64,000 nt of DNA from an uncultured Poribacteria bacterium (GTDB taxonomy: Bacteria > Poribacteria > WGA-4E > WGA-3G), in NCBI GenBank assembly GCA_951828385.1, contig OX639973.1, positions 6,488,845-6,552,844 of the forward strand, read 5' to 3'. Below the pieces are notes generated by a model that ran no database searches, was not told the DNA's origin, and saw nothing but the letters and a program-made list of their open reading frames with translations. This document shows, one piece after another, positions 26,069-35,210 of the stretch (position 1 is its first letter; every line of letters starts with the position of its first letter). Position numbers and translations under genes: made by a program.

Positions 26069-27097
26069 TTAAGCGTCCCCAAACTGTTTCCGAAACAGCG
26101 AGACCGTATCGTGATCCGGATGATTCGGCAATTCAGCCGGTGCCGTCCACGCTTCGGCAACATCTGTTAATTTCACAGGCTTGCCATCGTTCTCCAAGAC
26201 CGATTTCCAACCCGCAAGGAAAACGTTCGTCTTGTGCAGAATCTGATCGAACGTCTGCGGCATCTCGTTATGGAGTGCCATGTTCTGGAACGCCCAAATC
26301 GTCGGCAACCAGATTTCCGTCTTGTCATACGGATAGCCAGTACCCGTGTGGATTCTAAAATTCTCGCCGCCGTAAGCCTCCTGTGTATGGACCTGGACAG
26401 TGCCCCAAGAACCGCTGACTTGATGGAGTGTGCCGTAAAATTGTCGTCCGTTGTCATCAACATGCTCCAAAGTAATGACTCCGGGCGGGCTATGCCAACT
26501 ATCGGCTCGGTACGCCACGGACACAACTGAGTTCCCGGCTTCTGCAATCGCTTTACAGACCATATAGACACCGTGAATCCCGTGTGTCGGATAGTCGTCA
26601 AACGAGTTGGTCGCCGTGTAGCAGACGACCTGTTTATCGCTTGCCCATGCTTTCGCGCGTGAGATCGCATCGTTGTGTTCATGGCTTGACGGTGCAAGGA
26701 TCGTCGCACCGCTTTTTTCTGCGAGTTCAATCATTTGCTTCGCCTTGACAAGCGAGTTAGCAAACGGACGGTTGATCAAATTGGGCAACCCCGCTTCGAG
26801 ATACGGTTCGTGGAGGATATGGTTCCACGGATGATTATAATAACCACCGGAGATCACGCCATCTACTTTTCCCAACATATCATCAAAATTTTTGACGGCT
26901 GTGCATCCGTAAGTCGCAGCGATTGCTTGTGCCTTCTCATATTCAATATCCCAACAGTGCGTAATTCGCATGCCTGTAAACGGCGTGTCTTTTTGACCTG
27001 CGCGAGGGTTAATGTGCGGTGCCCATAGTGGCATGTGCGAATACGAGTCAACGTTCAGAAATCCGACGCGGAAAGGTTCAGTGTTAGGTGCTTGCAT
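26069..27097 (-). CDS. Gfo/Idh/MocA-type oxidoreductase, divergent
   Basis: 342 residues. The fold pattern fits the family (N-terminal VGFLNVDSYSHM strand-turn, THCWDIEYEKAQAIAATYG, VDGVISGGYYNHPWNHI). The canonical glycine motif is poor and EKP is replaced by NRPFANS, so NAD(P) binding may be altered or lost. The His of SFDDYPTHGIHGVYMV could occupy the catalytic site. It is the last gene of a three-gene minus-strand cluster with another oxidoreductase and a TIM-barrel isomerase, an arrangement usual for sugar or inositol-like catabolism. The 131-bp gap before it contains AACTGGC repeats, so it may have its own control. Confidence 0.75.
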   Translation of the reverse strand: MQAPNTEPFRVGFLNVDSYSHMPLWAPHINPRAGQKDTPFTGMRITHCWDIEYEKAQAIAATYGCTAVKNFDDMLGKVDGVISGGYYNHPWNHILHEPYLEAGLPNLINRPFANSLVKAKQMIELAEKSGATILAPSSHEHNDAISRAKAWASDKQVVCYTATNSFDDYPTHGIHGVYMVCKAIAEAGNSVVSVAYRADSWHSPPGVITLEHVDDNGRQFYGTLHQVSGSWGTVQVHTQEAYGGENFRIHTGTGYPYDKTEIWLPTIWAFQNMALHNEMPQTFDQILHKTNVFLAGWKSVLENDGKPVKLTDVAEAWTAPAELPNHPDHDTVSLFRKQFGDA

Positions 27098-27228
27098 GCC
27101 TGTCTCCTTTTATAGGTGTCAGCTTTCAGTCCTCGGTTTGCCTCACAGTGAGAGTTGAAAGAAGTGTCTGATGTACGCCAAAATCCTCTTGCACTGGTAA
27201 CTGGCAACTGGCAACTGATAACTTTCTC

Positions 27229-28389
27229 TTACATTGTGACCCAGGTCGAGCCGTTCTCACAGGACTCAACCGCTTTATAAATGAACTGCATACCCCGCAA
27301 TCCATCATGGACTGTCGGGAAATCATAAGCCTCGGTTGCCATCGGGTCGCCATCAATATATTGCCGAATGGCTTCAACGACACCGACATAAATCGTCGCG
27401 AATGCCTCCAAGTACCCTTCAGGATGTCCAGTCGGGATACGTGCGCTTGCCGCTGCTGCATCGGAAAGGTAACCCTGACCGCGCGTAAGCGTCTGCCTCG
27501 GTTCACCATAACGATAGAGTTCAAGATAGTTCGGATTCTCTTGCGCCCATTTCACCGCGCCTTGTTCGGCATAGACACGGAGCGTAAGTCCATTTTCCTC
27601 TCCGGTAGCGATCTGACTTATACTTAAAACGCCTTTCCCACCACCTTTGAAACGGAGTAAGGCATTGACATCCTCATCCAGTACTCTATCGGGAAGGAAG
27701 GTGCTTTTGTCCGCACAGAGTTCGGTAATCGGGTCACCGGTGACGTATTCGAGCAGGTTAACGCAGTGCGTACCAACATCGCCCATCGTACCGCCGATCC
27801 CTGACTGCGCCGGATCCACGCGCCATGCAGCCTGCTTCTGACCGAGTTTCTCATGTGGCACCATTAGGAAGTCCTGAAGGTATTCCACGATAACCTTACG
27901 GATTTGTCCCATTGAACCTTCCGCGAACAACGCACGCGCATGCCGCACGAGTGGATGCCCCGTATAATTGTGTGTCAACGCAAAGACAAGCCCCGAATCT
28001 GCGACGAGTTGGACGAGAGCCTCTGCCTCGGCAAGACTGTAAGTCATCGGTTTATCGCAAACCACATGGAAACCGGCATCCAAAAAGGTTTTTGCGATCT
28101 CAAAGTGGGAGATGTTTGGCGTAACAATACTCACAAAATCGATGCGTTCATTTTCGGGGAGTGCTGCTTCCGCTGCTGCCATCTCCGCATAACTGTTATA
28201 GCAGCGGTTTGGGGCGAGATATAACTCTGCACCAGTGATCCGTGTGTTTTCTGGGTCCCGCGAGAAACACCCCGCGACAACTTCGATTTGCTGATCGAGC
28301 GTGGCAGCGATACGATGAACGCCACCAATAAACGCGCCCTGCCCACCACCTATCATCCCCATTCGTAATTTCCGTTTCCAAGATTCCAT
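27229..28389 (-). CDS. Gfo/Idh/MocA-family oxidoreductase
   Basis: 386 residues. The Rossmann start is MGMIGGGQGAFIGGVHRIA, followed by VVAGCFSRDPEN and HVVCDKPMTYSLAEA (DKP in place of EKP), with NYTGHPLVRHAR and GGTMGDVGTHCVNLLEYVTG supplying the catalytic Lys/Asp/His region. This subgroup resembles inositol 2-dehydrogenase and 3-keto-sugar enzymes. The substrate cannot be fixed from sequence. The gene lies 43 bases after the TIM-barrel isomerase gene and probably forms a pathway with it. Confidence 0.88.
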   Translation of the reverse strand: MESWKRKLRMGMIGGGQGAFIGGVHRIAATLDQQIEVVAGCFSRDPENTRITGAELYLAPNRCYNSYAEMAAAEAALPENERIDFVSIVTPNISHFEIAKTFLDAGFHVVCDKPMTYSLAEAEALVQLVADSGLVFALTHNYTGHPLVRHARALFAEGSMGQIRKVIVEYLQDFLMVPHEKLGQKQAAWRVDPAQSGIGGTMGDVGTHCVNLLEYVTGDPITELCADKSTFLPDRVLDEDVNALLRFKGGGKGVLSISQIATGEENGLTLRVYAEQGAVKWAQENPNYLELYRYGEPRQTLTRGQGYLSDAAAASARIPTGHPEGYLEAFATIYVGVVEAIRQYIDGDPMATEAYDFPTVHDGLRGMQFIYKAVESCENGSTWVTM

Positions 28390-28432
28390 AATCCATCACT
28401 CCAATTTAGTTGTCAGTGTTCAATAACTATCT

Positions 28433-29482
28433 TCAACGCAAGCCGAGAATGTCTCGGTTCCGTGCTACGTCCGTCTCGCCGCCAGCGAAGTCATCGAAGG
28501 CGACATCGGTTGTTTCAATGATGTGTTTGGCAATAAAGGGGGCACCCTCTGCCGCCCCCTGTTCTGGACTCTTGACACAGCATTCCCATTCCAGCACTGC
28601 CCAACTGTCGTAGCCTGCCTCGGTGAGCAGTGTAAACACCTGTGTGAAATCCACTTGTCCATCGCCGAGCGATCGGAATCTCGCTGCACGTCCAGCCCAA
28701 GACTGATAGCCACCGTAAACCCCAACCCGACCTGTCGGACGGAATTCAGCGTCTTTAACGTGAAATCCTTTGATGCGTTCCCCATAAAGTCGGATGAAGT
28801 CGATATAATCGAGTTGTTGAAGCAGAAAATGGCTTGGATCGTAGTTGAGACAGGCAGCGGGATGATCGTTTGTATAATCCAAGAACATTTCGTATGTCGC
28901 ACCGTCATAAATGTCCGAACCGGGGTGGAGTTCGTAGGCGAAGACCTGGCCGTTATCGTGTGCCAGATCCAACAGTGGAGACCACCGTGCCGCGAGTTCC
29001 TTGAACGCCTCTTCAATAATCCCGTCCGGACGTTGGGGCCACGGATAAACAGTGTGCCACGCAAAACCGCCTGAAAGTACCGGGATAACATCAAGTCCCA
29101 TGTTCACCGAAGCATGGATACATTTCGTCAATTCACCTGTTGCCCATGCTGTTCTTTCATCTCCACGCAAGCCGGGTGGATGGAACGCCTCAAACATAAC
29201 TTCGTAGGCGGGATGCACAGCCAAGACTTGCCCAGCGAGGTAGCCTGCCACCTCCGTCGCTTCAAGCCCCATCTCGTTAAGCGTCCCTTTAAATTCATCG
29301 CAATAGGTTTTGGATTCAGCGGCTTTTCCAAGATCAAGCACACGCTCGTCCCAACCGGGAAGTTGAACGCCTTTGTACCCTAAGTTTGAGACCCATTTCC
29401 CGATATTTTCCATAGTGTTATAGGGTGCCTCGTCCCGCATAAATTGGGCGAGGAAGATAGCAGGCCCTTTGATTTTCGGCAT
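28433..29482 (-). CDS. Sugar phosphate isomerase/epimerase-type TIM barrel protein
   Basis: 349 residues of the xylose-isomerase-like / AP-endonuclease-2 superfamily. Metal ligands are suggested by Glu in FAYELHPGSD, Asp and His in CLNYDPSHFLLQ, His/Asp in KGFHVKDAEF and Glu in AVLEWECC. GGAGGAAC precedes the ATG. First gene of a cluster with two oxidoreductases: homologous sets oxidise, isomerise or epimerise sugars and inositols through keto intermediates. The exact substrate is unknown. Confidence 0.85.
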   Translation of the reverse strand: MPKIKGPAIFLAQFMRDEAPYNTMENIGKWVSNLGYKGVQLPGWDERVLDLGKAAESKTYCDEFKGTLNEMGLEATEVAGYLAGQVLAVHPAYEVMFEAFHPPGLRGDERTAWATGELTKCIHASVNMGLDVIPVLSGGFAWHTVYPWPQRPDGIIEEAFKELAARWSPLLDLAHDNGQVFAYELHPGSDIYDGATYEMFLDYTNDHPAACLNYDPSHFLLQQLDYIDFIRLYGERIKGFHVKDAEFRPTGRVGVYGGYQSWAGRAARFRSLGDGQVDFTQVFTLLTEAGYDSWAVLEWECCVKSPEQGAAEGAPFIAKHIIETTDVAFDDFAGGETDVARNRDILGLR

Positions 29483-29606
29483 TGTTCCTCCGCTTTTCTA
29501 TTTCTGTAAGTTCTAAAAATATAAGCAGTGTCGGTGTTGTTGTTAAATACACCGCTCCGTTTTGAATAAACAAAAAATAAATTACCAAATCTTCACGGAC
29601 TTTGGG

Positions 29607-29612
29607 TATAAT
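29607..29612 (+). promoter_or_regulatory. Possible -10 element for the ABC transporter genes
   Basis: A TATAAT box with a weak TTACCA about 18 bases upstream. It implies transcription starting near 29619, which would allow either translation start discussed for the ATPase gene. Confidence 0.45.
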
Positions 29613-29680
29613 ATATAGAAGTCCCTATGAAATGTCAAGGGTTTTGGATTGTTCAGAGTTTACTGAAAGGAATCAAAGAG

Positions 29681-30526
29681 TTGGAAAACCCCATCCACGG
29701 CTTGGCTGTCCGCGGGATAACGAAACATTTTCAGCGAACCAAGCGGACAAAGAAAAAACTACGTTTTCATCAAAAGATTCTCAACCTTTTCAAGCGAGAG
29801 AGAGAAGTCATCCGGGCGGTTGACGATATTTCTCTGGAGGTTAACATCGGCGAAATCTACGGGATTCTCGGTGCAAACGGTTCCGGGAAATCGACCCTCA
29901 TTCGCCTTATTTCGACGTTACTTTTGCCCGATGCTGGAAGTATTCACGTCTTCGGAGATGATGTTGTAACACATAGTCTGAAGGTGAGACAGGTAATGAA
30001 CCGAGTTTCTGTTGAAGCCTCCTTCTTTAAACGGCTCTCTTCAGCAGAAAACCTGATTTACGCTGCCCGTCTCTACGGTATTTCCGCAACGGAAGCCGAG
30101 CGGAAAGCAAAACGGATTTTGGAAAGACTCGGCTTTGATCCGGATCGGATGGACGAGGAGATGGAGTCGCTATCGCGCGGCATGCAGCAAAAAGTCGCTA
30201 TCGCACGTGCGCTGCTGACAACCCCAATGCTCCTTTTACTTGATGAACCCACAACCGGGCTTGATCCGAAATCTAAGCGCGATGTTCAAGCCTTTATTGA
30301 AGAAATACGTCGAGAACGGAACGCTGTTATCGTCTTGACGACGCACGATATGGTGGAAGCCGAGAAGTTGTGTGATAGAATTGCGATTATTGATAACGGA
30401 CGGTTTATCGCGGAGGGAACTGTTGAGGAACTCATCGCCAGCACGTCATCAGAGAACGGTGCGCCCGGGACATTGGAAGATGTCTTTATTGCATTGACCG
30501 GTAAGCAGATAGAGGAGGAAGCGTAA
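29681..30526 (+). CDS. ABC transporter ATP-binding protein
   Basis: 281 residues from TTG at 29681, preferred because GAAAGGA lies upstream. An ATG at 29627 is in frame and gives 299 residues but has no ribosome site. The ATPase motifs are complete: Walker A GANGSGKST, Q-loop region before SVEASFFKRLSSAENL, signature LSRGMQQKVAIARALL (LSRGM instead of LSGGQ), Walker B MLLLLDEP and H-loop LTTHD. The shortened C-terminus (PGTLEDVFIALTG) is of the drug/nodulation exporter (DrrA/NodI-like) type. It is followed 2 bases later by the membrane subunit, so the pair forms an exporter of unknown substrate. Confidence 0.9.
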   Translation: MENPIHGLAVRGITKHFQRTKRTKKKLRFHQKILNLFKREREVIRAVDDISLEVNIGEIYGILGANGSGKSTLIRLISTLLLPDAGSIHVFGDDVVTHSLKVRQVMNRVSVEASFFKRLSSAENLIYAARLYGISATEAERKAKRILERLGFDPDRMDEEMESLSRGMQQKVAIARALLTTPMLLLLDEPTTGLDPKSKRDVQAFIEEIRRERNAVIVLTTHDMVEAEKLCDRIAIIDNGRFIAEGTVEELIASTSSENGAPGTLEDVFIALTGKQIEEEA

Positions 30527-30528
30527 CA

Positions 30529-31335
30529 GTGCTGAGTCTTCTACGCGAAACTATTGTTTCCTACGCGTTCATTGAACGCAACTTTAATCTGCTGAAACGG
30601 TATCTGAGTTGGGAAATACTCTTTTTCAGTTATTCCATTGTTAATGCGCTAACAATCGGCTTGATTATGGTAGGGCGTGGCAGCAGTAAAGATGTGCTTT
30701 ATCTCGTGATTGGCGCATTAATCTGGGGGTTTCTCTCAATTATGATGCGCGAGGTCAGCGATGCGATTACGTGGGAACGCTGGGAAGGCACGATCGAATA
30801 TACTTTCATGGCACCCATCCACCGCATCACACACCTTGTTGGCTCTTGCCTCTTTGCAATCCTATACGGACTGTTACGAACGGGTCTGGTATTGGCGATA
30901 ATGCCCCTCTTTTTCGGCGAACATATCGACTTAGGAAACGCAAATTGGCTGACAATGATAGTCACTGTTGCTATCTCAAGTCTCTCGTTCATCGGTATCG
31001 GACTGATGGCAGCAATTTTCCCTTTACTCTCTCCAGAGAAGGGACAAGCCGCAACCGGTATCATCCAATCAATGCTATTGTTGGTTTCCGGTATCTACTA
31101 CGAAATTGAGGTGTTACCGGTATGGCTTCAGCCGATTTCCAAAATTTCGCCTGCGACCTATACCCTCAAATCCATTCGTGCAGCGATGCTTGATAATGCA
31201 TCAATTGAGAGCCAATTAGGAAATCTGCTTCTATTACTCATCATCGGTGTGCTGCTCATCCCACTCGGATTTTGGGTCTTCCATCTCGGTGAAAAGTACG
31301 CAAAACGCGTCGGTAGACTAAAGAGAAGTGGATAA
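30529..31335 (+). CDS. ABC-2 type transporter permease
   Basis: 268 residues from GTG at 30529 with GAGGAGGA eight bases before it. About six transmembrane helices are visible, including SWEILFFSYSIVNALTIGLI, VLYLVIGALIWGFLSIMM, LVGSCLFAILYGLLRTGLVL and LLLLLIIGVLLIPLGFWVF. The pattern matches the ABC-2 permeases that pair with DrrA-like ATPases, and the gene adjoins 29681-30526. The substrate is unknown; lipids, glycans and drugs are all possible. Confidence 0.85.
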   Translation: MLSLLRETIVSYAFIERNFNLLKRYLSWEILFFSYSIVNALTIGLIMVGRGSSKDVLYLVIGALIWGFLSIMMREVSDAITWERWEGTIEYTFMAPIHRITHLVGSCLFAILYGLLRTGLVLAIMPLFFGEHIDLGNANWLTMIVTVAISSLSFIGIGLMAAIFPLLSPEKGQAATGIIQSMLLLVSGIYYEIEVLPVWLQPISKISPATYTLKSIRAAMLDNASIESQLGNLLLLLIIGVLLIPLGFWVFHLGEKYAKRVGRLKRSG

Positions 31336-31496
31336 ATTGTTATATCCGATTTGGGTTTAAATCTAATGGGTGCGGTTTCTAATCTCACCTTAGTTCGCTC
31401 GTCAATCCGTCTAACCTGCTACTCGGAAGATACCGGTACCAAATTAAGGCGCAATCTACACACTATAGTGAATCCAAAAAATAAATAAACGTATTC

Positions 31497-31553
31497 GTAG
31501 CATAAACTTTTAGTTTGTGCCAGTCTGAATGCCTGTTATAGGTATTCAGACTG
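31497..31553. repeat. Palindromic repeats in a 373-bp gap
   Basis: GTAGCATAAACTTTTAGTTT (31497-31516) is a single copy of the family tandemly repeated at 7284, with stem AAACT/AGTTT replacing AGACT/AGTCT. It is followed by a 13-bp hairpin CAGTCTGAATGCC (31521-31533) against GGTATTCAGACTG (31541-31553) with one G-T pair. The rest of 31336-31708 holds nothing I can support. Confidence 0.6.
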
Positions 31554-31708
31554 TTTGAGAGTACAATTATAGGTTTTTACTATAAATTGACACGTATGGT
31601 GCGGTTTTACGGCGTACACGCCTGCCCCTTGATAAGGGCGGATAAAGGGCGGTGTGAGCTGCACTCAAACCCCACCCGTAAATATAACTATCTAACACGG
31701 AGGCGTGA

Positions 31709-34700
31709 ATGTCAGGATATTATAGATCCCCAACAATTTGTCAGGATACCATTGTTTTTGTATGTGAAGATGATTTATGGACAGTTCCGGTTGAAGGCGG
31801 TGTCGCTCGGCGGCTGACATCGAATCTCGGTCTTACAGGGTCCCCGCGTTTATCACCAGATTGTGAGTTACTCGCTTTTTCAGGACGTGAAGAGGGACCG
31901 TCAGAGGTGTATATCATGCCTGCCCTCGGCGGCGAAGCCAAACGGCTCACCTATCAAGGAAGTAATGTAGCTATTATTGGCTGGGATACGGAGGGTGAGC
32001 ATATTCTCTATTCAAGCGGCGCAGGGTTAGCGTTTGATCCCTGGATATGGAAAGTTCATTCACAAGGCGGAGAACTCCAACGTCTACCCTACGGGCCCGC
32101 AAACCACATCGATTTTAGCGATACTGGCGGTGTTGTCATCGGCAGGTTGACGCGGGAACCCGCACGCTGGAAACGCTACCGCGGTGGCACCGCTGGACAA
32201 CTCTGGATAGACATTGAAGGCGACGGGCAATTTCAACCGCTCAAACCTGTGGATAGCAATTTCACGACCCCAATGTGGATCGCGGAACGGATCTATTTTA
32301 TTTCTGACCACGAAGGCGTTGGGAATATATATTCCTGCCTGCCTACCGGTGAAGACATTCAACGCCACACGCACCAAGATACCTATTACTGCCGTTTAGC
32401 GCAAACGGACGGAACCCGTATTGTCTACCACGCTGGCGCGGACCTGTTTGTTTATGATCTTGAGAGTGACGCTGAAAACCGCGTTGATGTTGACTTCAGG
32501 AGTCCACGCATCCAAAGACACCGCAAATTCGTCAATGCGTCGGGCTACCTACAAGAGTTTACCCCAACACCAGATGGCCACGCGTTAGGATTAACTGTAC
32601 GTGGTAAACTCTTTACAATGGCGAATTGGGAAGGCGCAGTCCTTCAGCACGGTGAACGTGATGGGATACGCTATCGCTTAACGCAGTGGCTCAATGACGG
32701 TAAACGGCTCGTTACGCTCTCGGATGCTGACGGTGAGGAGGCACTTGAAATTCACACCCGCGATGGCTCTGCTGACATTATCCGCCTTGACGCACTTGAC
32801 ATTGGGCATGCTCGGGAACTTGCGGTCTCTCCACAAACTGAGAACGATGAAAATGATAGTGTGCTTCTTGTCAACCACCGTTTTGAGCTGCTGCACATTG
32901 ATTTGGAAACGCACGAACTCCGGACACTCGACAAAGGGCATTATCACAGCATCCGAGGCGCAGCTTGGTCCCCTGATGGAAAGTGGTGTGCATATAGTTT
33001 CGCACCAACAGAGACCACCCGCTCAATAAAACTCTGCAAGATTGAAACAGCGGAGACATGGCTCGCCACTGAACCTGAATTCAGCGATTTCGCACCCGCG
33101 TGGGACCCAGAAGGGAAATATCTCTATTTTCTCTCCTATCGAGAATTCAATCCTGTCTACGATGCACTCCACTTTGATCTCGGTTTCCCTACAGCGATGC
33201 GTCCCTTGTTGATAACCTTGCAGAAGGAATTAGGCAACCCATTCGTGCCGGAACCGCGTCCGCTTGAAGAGGAGAAGGAAGATAAAGACAAAGAGGATGA
33301 CGAAGAAAAGCAGGACGATGGGGATAAGGCATCTGACGAAAAATCTGAAAAGAAGAAAGATAAACTTGAACCGATCACCATAGATGTGGAAGGCATTTCA
33401 CAACGCGTCGTCGCCTTCCCTTATCCACGTGGACGTTACGGACAAATTGCCGGTCTTGAAGGTAAAGTGATTTTCACCGCGTTTCCGGGAGAAGATACGC
33501 CGTCCAGTGGTGATGGCAGTGGTGGACCCAGAGGCACCCTCCACGTCTACGACTTCAAGGAACAGAAAAAGGATACGCTTGTTTCAGGTATCGATGGCTT
33601 TCGGCTCTCCCGTGACGGGAAGACGCTCGTTTATGTAGCCGGAAACCGTTTGCGGGTTATCAGGGCTGGCAAGAAAGTAGAGGCGGGGAAACCCGAAAGT
33701 AGAGGTGGACCGAGCCGACAAACGGGTTGGATCGATCTCAATCGTATCAAAGCCTCTGTTGTGCCTACAGCCGAATGGCACCAGATGTATCGCGAGGCGT
33801 GGCGACTGCAGCGCGATTTCTTCTGGACAGAGGATATGTCCGGTGTGGATTGGGAGCATGTGTATCAACGGTATCTGCCGCTCCTCAACCGGATCGCGAC
33901 GCGCCGTGAATTTTCGGACCTGATGTGGGAGATGCAAGGTGAGCTTGGCACTTCACATGCGTATGAAATGGGCGGCGATTACCGAAGTTCGCCGAACTAT
34001 GCACAAGGGTTTCTCGGCGCAGATTATGCCTACGATGCAGAAAGCAACGGCTATCGTATTACCCATATTCCCCAGGGAGATGCTTGGGAAGCGACAAAAG
34101 ATTCGCCGCTCAACACACCCGGGGTTAACGTCCGCGAGGGAGATGTTCTGCTCGCTATTGCCGGGCAGCGTGTCAGCAAAACCGTCTCACCGGGTGAACT
34201 GCTCGTGAATCTCGCAAATCAGGAGGTTCAAGCGACATTCCAAAATGCGAACGATGGCGAAAAACGTGTTGTTACGCTCAAAGTGTTGGGCGGTGAAAGC
34301 GAGTTACGATATCGCGAATGGGTGTCACAAAATCGACGATACGTCCACGAAAAGACGGACGGTAAAGTCGGATACGTCCATATTCCTGACATGGGACGGC
34401 GAGGGTATGCAGAATTTCACCGCGGTTTTCTCGCTGAGGTGAGTTATCCGGGACTGTTGATTGATGTACGCTACAATGGCGGTGGACATGTTTCGCAGCT
34501 GCTTTTAGAAAAGTTGGCGCGCCGTCGTATTGGATATGACGTACCACGCTGGGGTACACCCCATCCCTATCCAGATGCTTCCGTCTTGGGGCCGATGGTT
34601 GCTGTCACCAATGAAAACGCCGGTTCTGATGGCGATATTTTCTCGCACTGTTTCAAGCTGATGGAGTTGGGACTACTTATCGGCAAGCGCACGTGGGGCG

Positions 34701-34984
34701 GTGTTATCGGTATCTCACCGCATCAGTCGTTTGTAGATGGCGGCGGAACGACGCAACCGGAGTATTCTTTCTGGTTTGTTGATGTCGGTTGGAACGTTGA
34801 GAACTACGGCACAGACCCAGATATCGAAGTAGATTACCGTCCACAGGATTATATCACTGATGCCGATCCGCAGCTGGACCGCGGGATTGAAGAGCTCCTC
34901 CGACAGATGGAAGAGAACCCACCGCAACTCCCCGATTTCGGTGAACGCCCGCGTTTAACATTGCCTACACTGCCAAAAGTGTGA
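31709..34984 (+). CDS. Tricorn protease homologue
   Basis: 1091 residues, close to the length of Thermoplasma tricorn. The N-terminal half is a beta-propeller (GSPRLSPDCELLAFSG, AAWSPDGKWCAYSF and similar TolB-like blades). A highly acidic and basic low-complexity insert lies at about 520-550. A C1 helical domain, a PDZ-like domain (about 790-860) and the C2 protease domain follow. The catalytic residues are present by motif: Ser749-His750 (GTSHAYEMGG), nucleophile Ser973 (NAGSDGD) and Glu1031 (NVENYGTDPD), offset by only 4-8 from tricorn's S745, H746, S965 and E1023. There is no signal peptide, so it should be a cytoplasmic peptidase degrading peptides downstream of proteasome- or Lon-like proteases. 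GGAGG precedes the ATG. A strong terminator follows at 35011. Confidence 0.93.
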   Translation: MSGYYRSPTICQDTIVFVCEDDLWTVPVEGGVARRLTSNLGLTGSPRLSPDCELLAFSGREEGPSEVYIMPALGGEAKRLTYQGSNVAIIGWDTEGEHILYSSGAGLAFDPWIWKVHSQGGELQRLPYGPANHIDFSDTGGVVIGRLTREPARWKRYRGGTAGQLWIDIEGDGQFQPLKPVDSNFTTPMWIAERIYFISDHEGVGNIYSCLPTGEDIQRHTHQDTYYCRLAQTDGTRIVYHAGADLFVYDLESDAENRVDVDFRSPRIQRHRKFVNASGYLQEFTPTPDGHALGLTVRGKLFTMANWEGAVLQHGERDGIRYRLTQWLNDGKRLVTLSDADGEEALEIHTRDGSADIIRLDALDIGHARELAVSPQTENDENDSVLLVNHRFELLHIDLETHELRTLDKGHYHSIRGAAWSPDGKWCAYSFAPTETTRSIKLCKIETAETWLATEPEFSDFAPAWDPEGKYLYFLSYREFNPVYDALHFDLGFPTAMRPLLITLQKELGNPFVPEPRPLEEEKEDKDKEDDEEKQDDGDKASDEKSEKKKDKLEPITIDVEGISQRVVAFPYPRGRYGQIAGLEGKVIFTAFPGEDTPSSGDGSGGPRGTLHVYDFKEQKKDTLVSGIDGFRLSRDGKTLVYVAGNRLRVIRAGKKVEAGKPESRGGPSRQTGWIDLNRIKASVVPTAEWHQMYREAWRLQRDFFWTEDMSGVDWEHVYQRYLPLLNRIATRREFSDLMWEMQGELGTSHAYEMGGDYRSSPNYAQGFLGADYAYDAESNGYRITHIPQGDAWEATKDSPLNTPGVNVREGDVLLAIAGQRVSKTVSPGELLVNLANQEVQATFQNANDGEKRVVTLKVLGGESELRYREWVSQNRRYVHEKTDGKVGYVHIPDMGRRGYAEFHRGFLAEVSYPGLLIDVRYNGGGHVSQLLLEKLARRRIGYDVPRWGTPHPYPDASVLGPMVAVTNENAGSDGDIFSHCFKLMELGLLIGKRTWGGVIGISPHQSFVDGGGTTQPEYSFWFVDVGWNVENYGTDPDIEVDYRPQDYITDADPQLDRGIEELLRQMEENPPQLPDFGERPRLTLPTLPKV

Positions 34985-35010
34985 TATGATATGCATAACG
35001 TCGCAATTGA

Positions 35011-35043
35011 AAAGGAATGTGTCTGTTGCAGGCACATTCCTTT
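35011..35043 (+). terminator. Rho-independent terminator after the tricorn gene
   Basis: AAAGGAATGTG pairs with CACATTCCTTT and an inner CTG-TTG-CAG extends the stem to about 15 pairs with one T-G wobble. TTTATTGTGTTTT follows. It starts 26 bases after the stop codon. Confidence 0.88.
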
Positions 35044-35210
35044 ATTGTGTTTTGGAAACTGGTATAAGTGCTAAGAAGTGCCCTTGTTATAGAATGGATT
35101 TGAGTCGACTGTCGTGCATTAGGTTATAATATTTTTCAGAAAAACTTGAAAACTGATTAAAAATATGTTATTATATATGTATAAATTTTAATTTGATAAG
35201 AGAGGCAGTC

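Noticed and set aside
25897-26163. 88-residue minus-strand ORF across the MITE and the hairpin
   Set aside because: It lies in repeat DNA and runs into the end of the oxidoreductase gene; no ribosome site.
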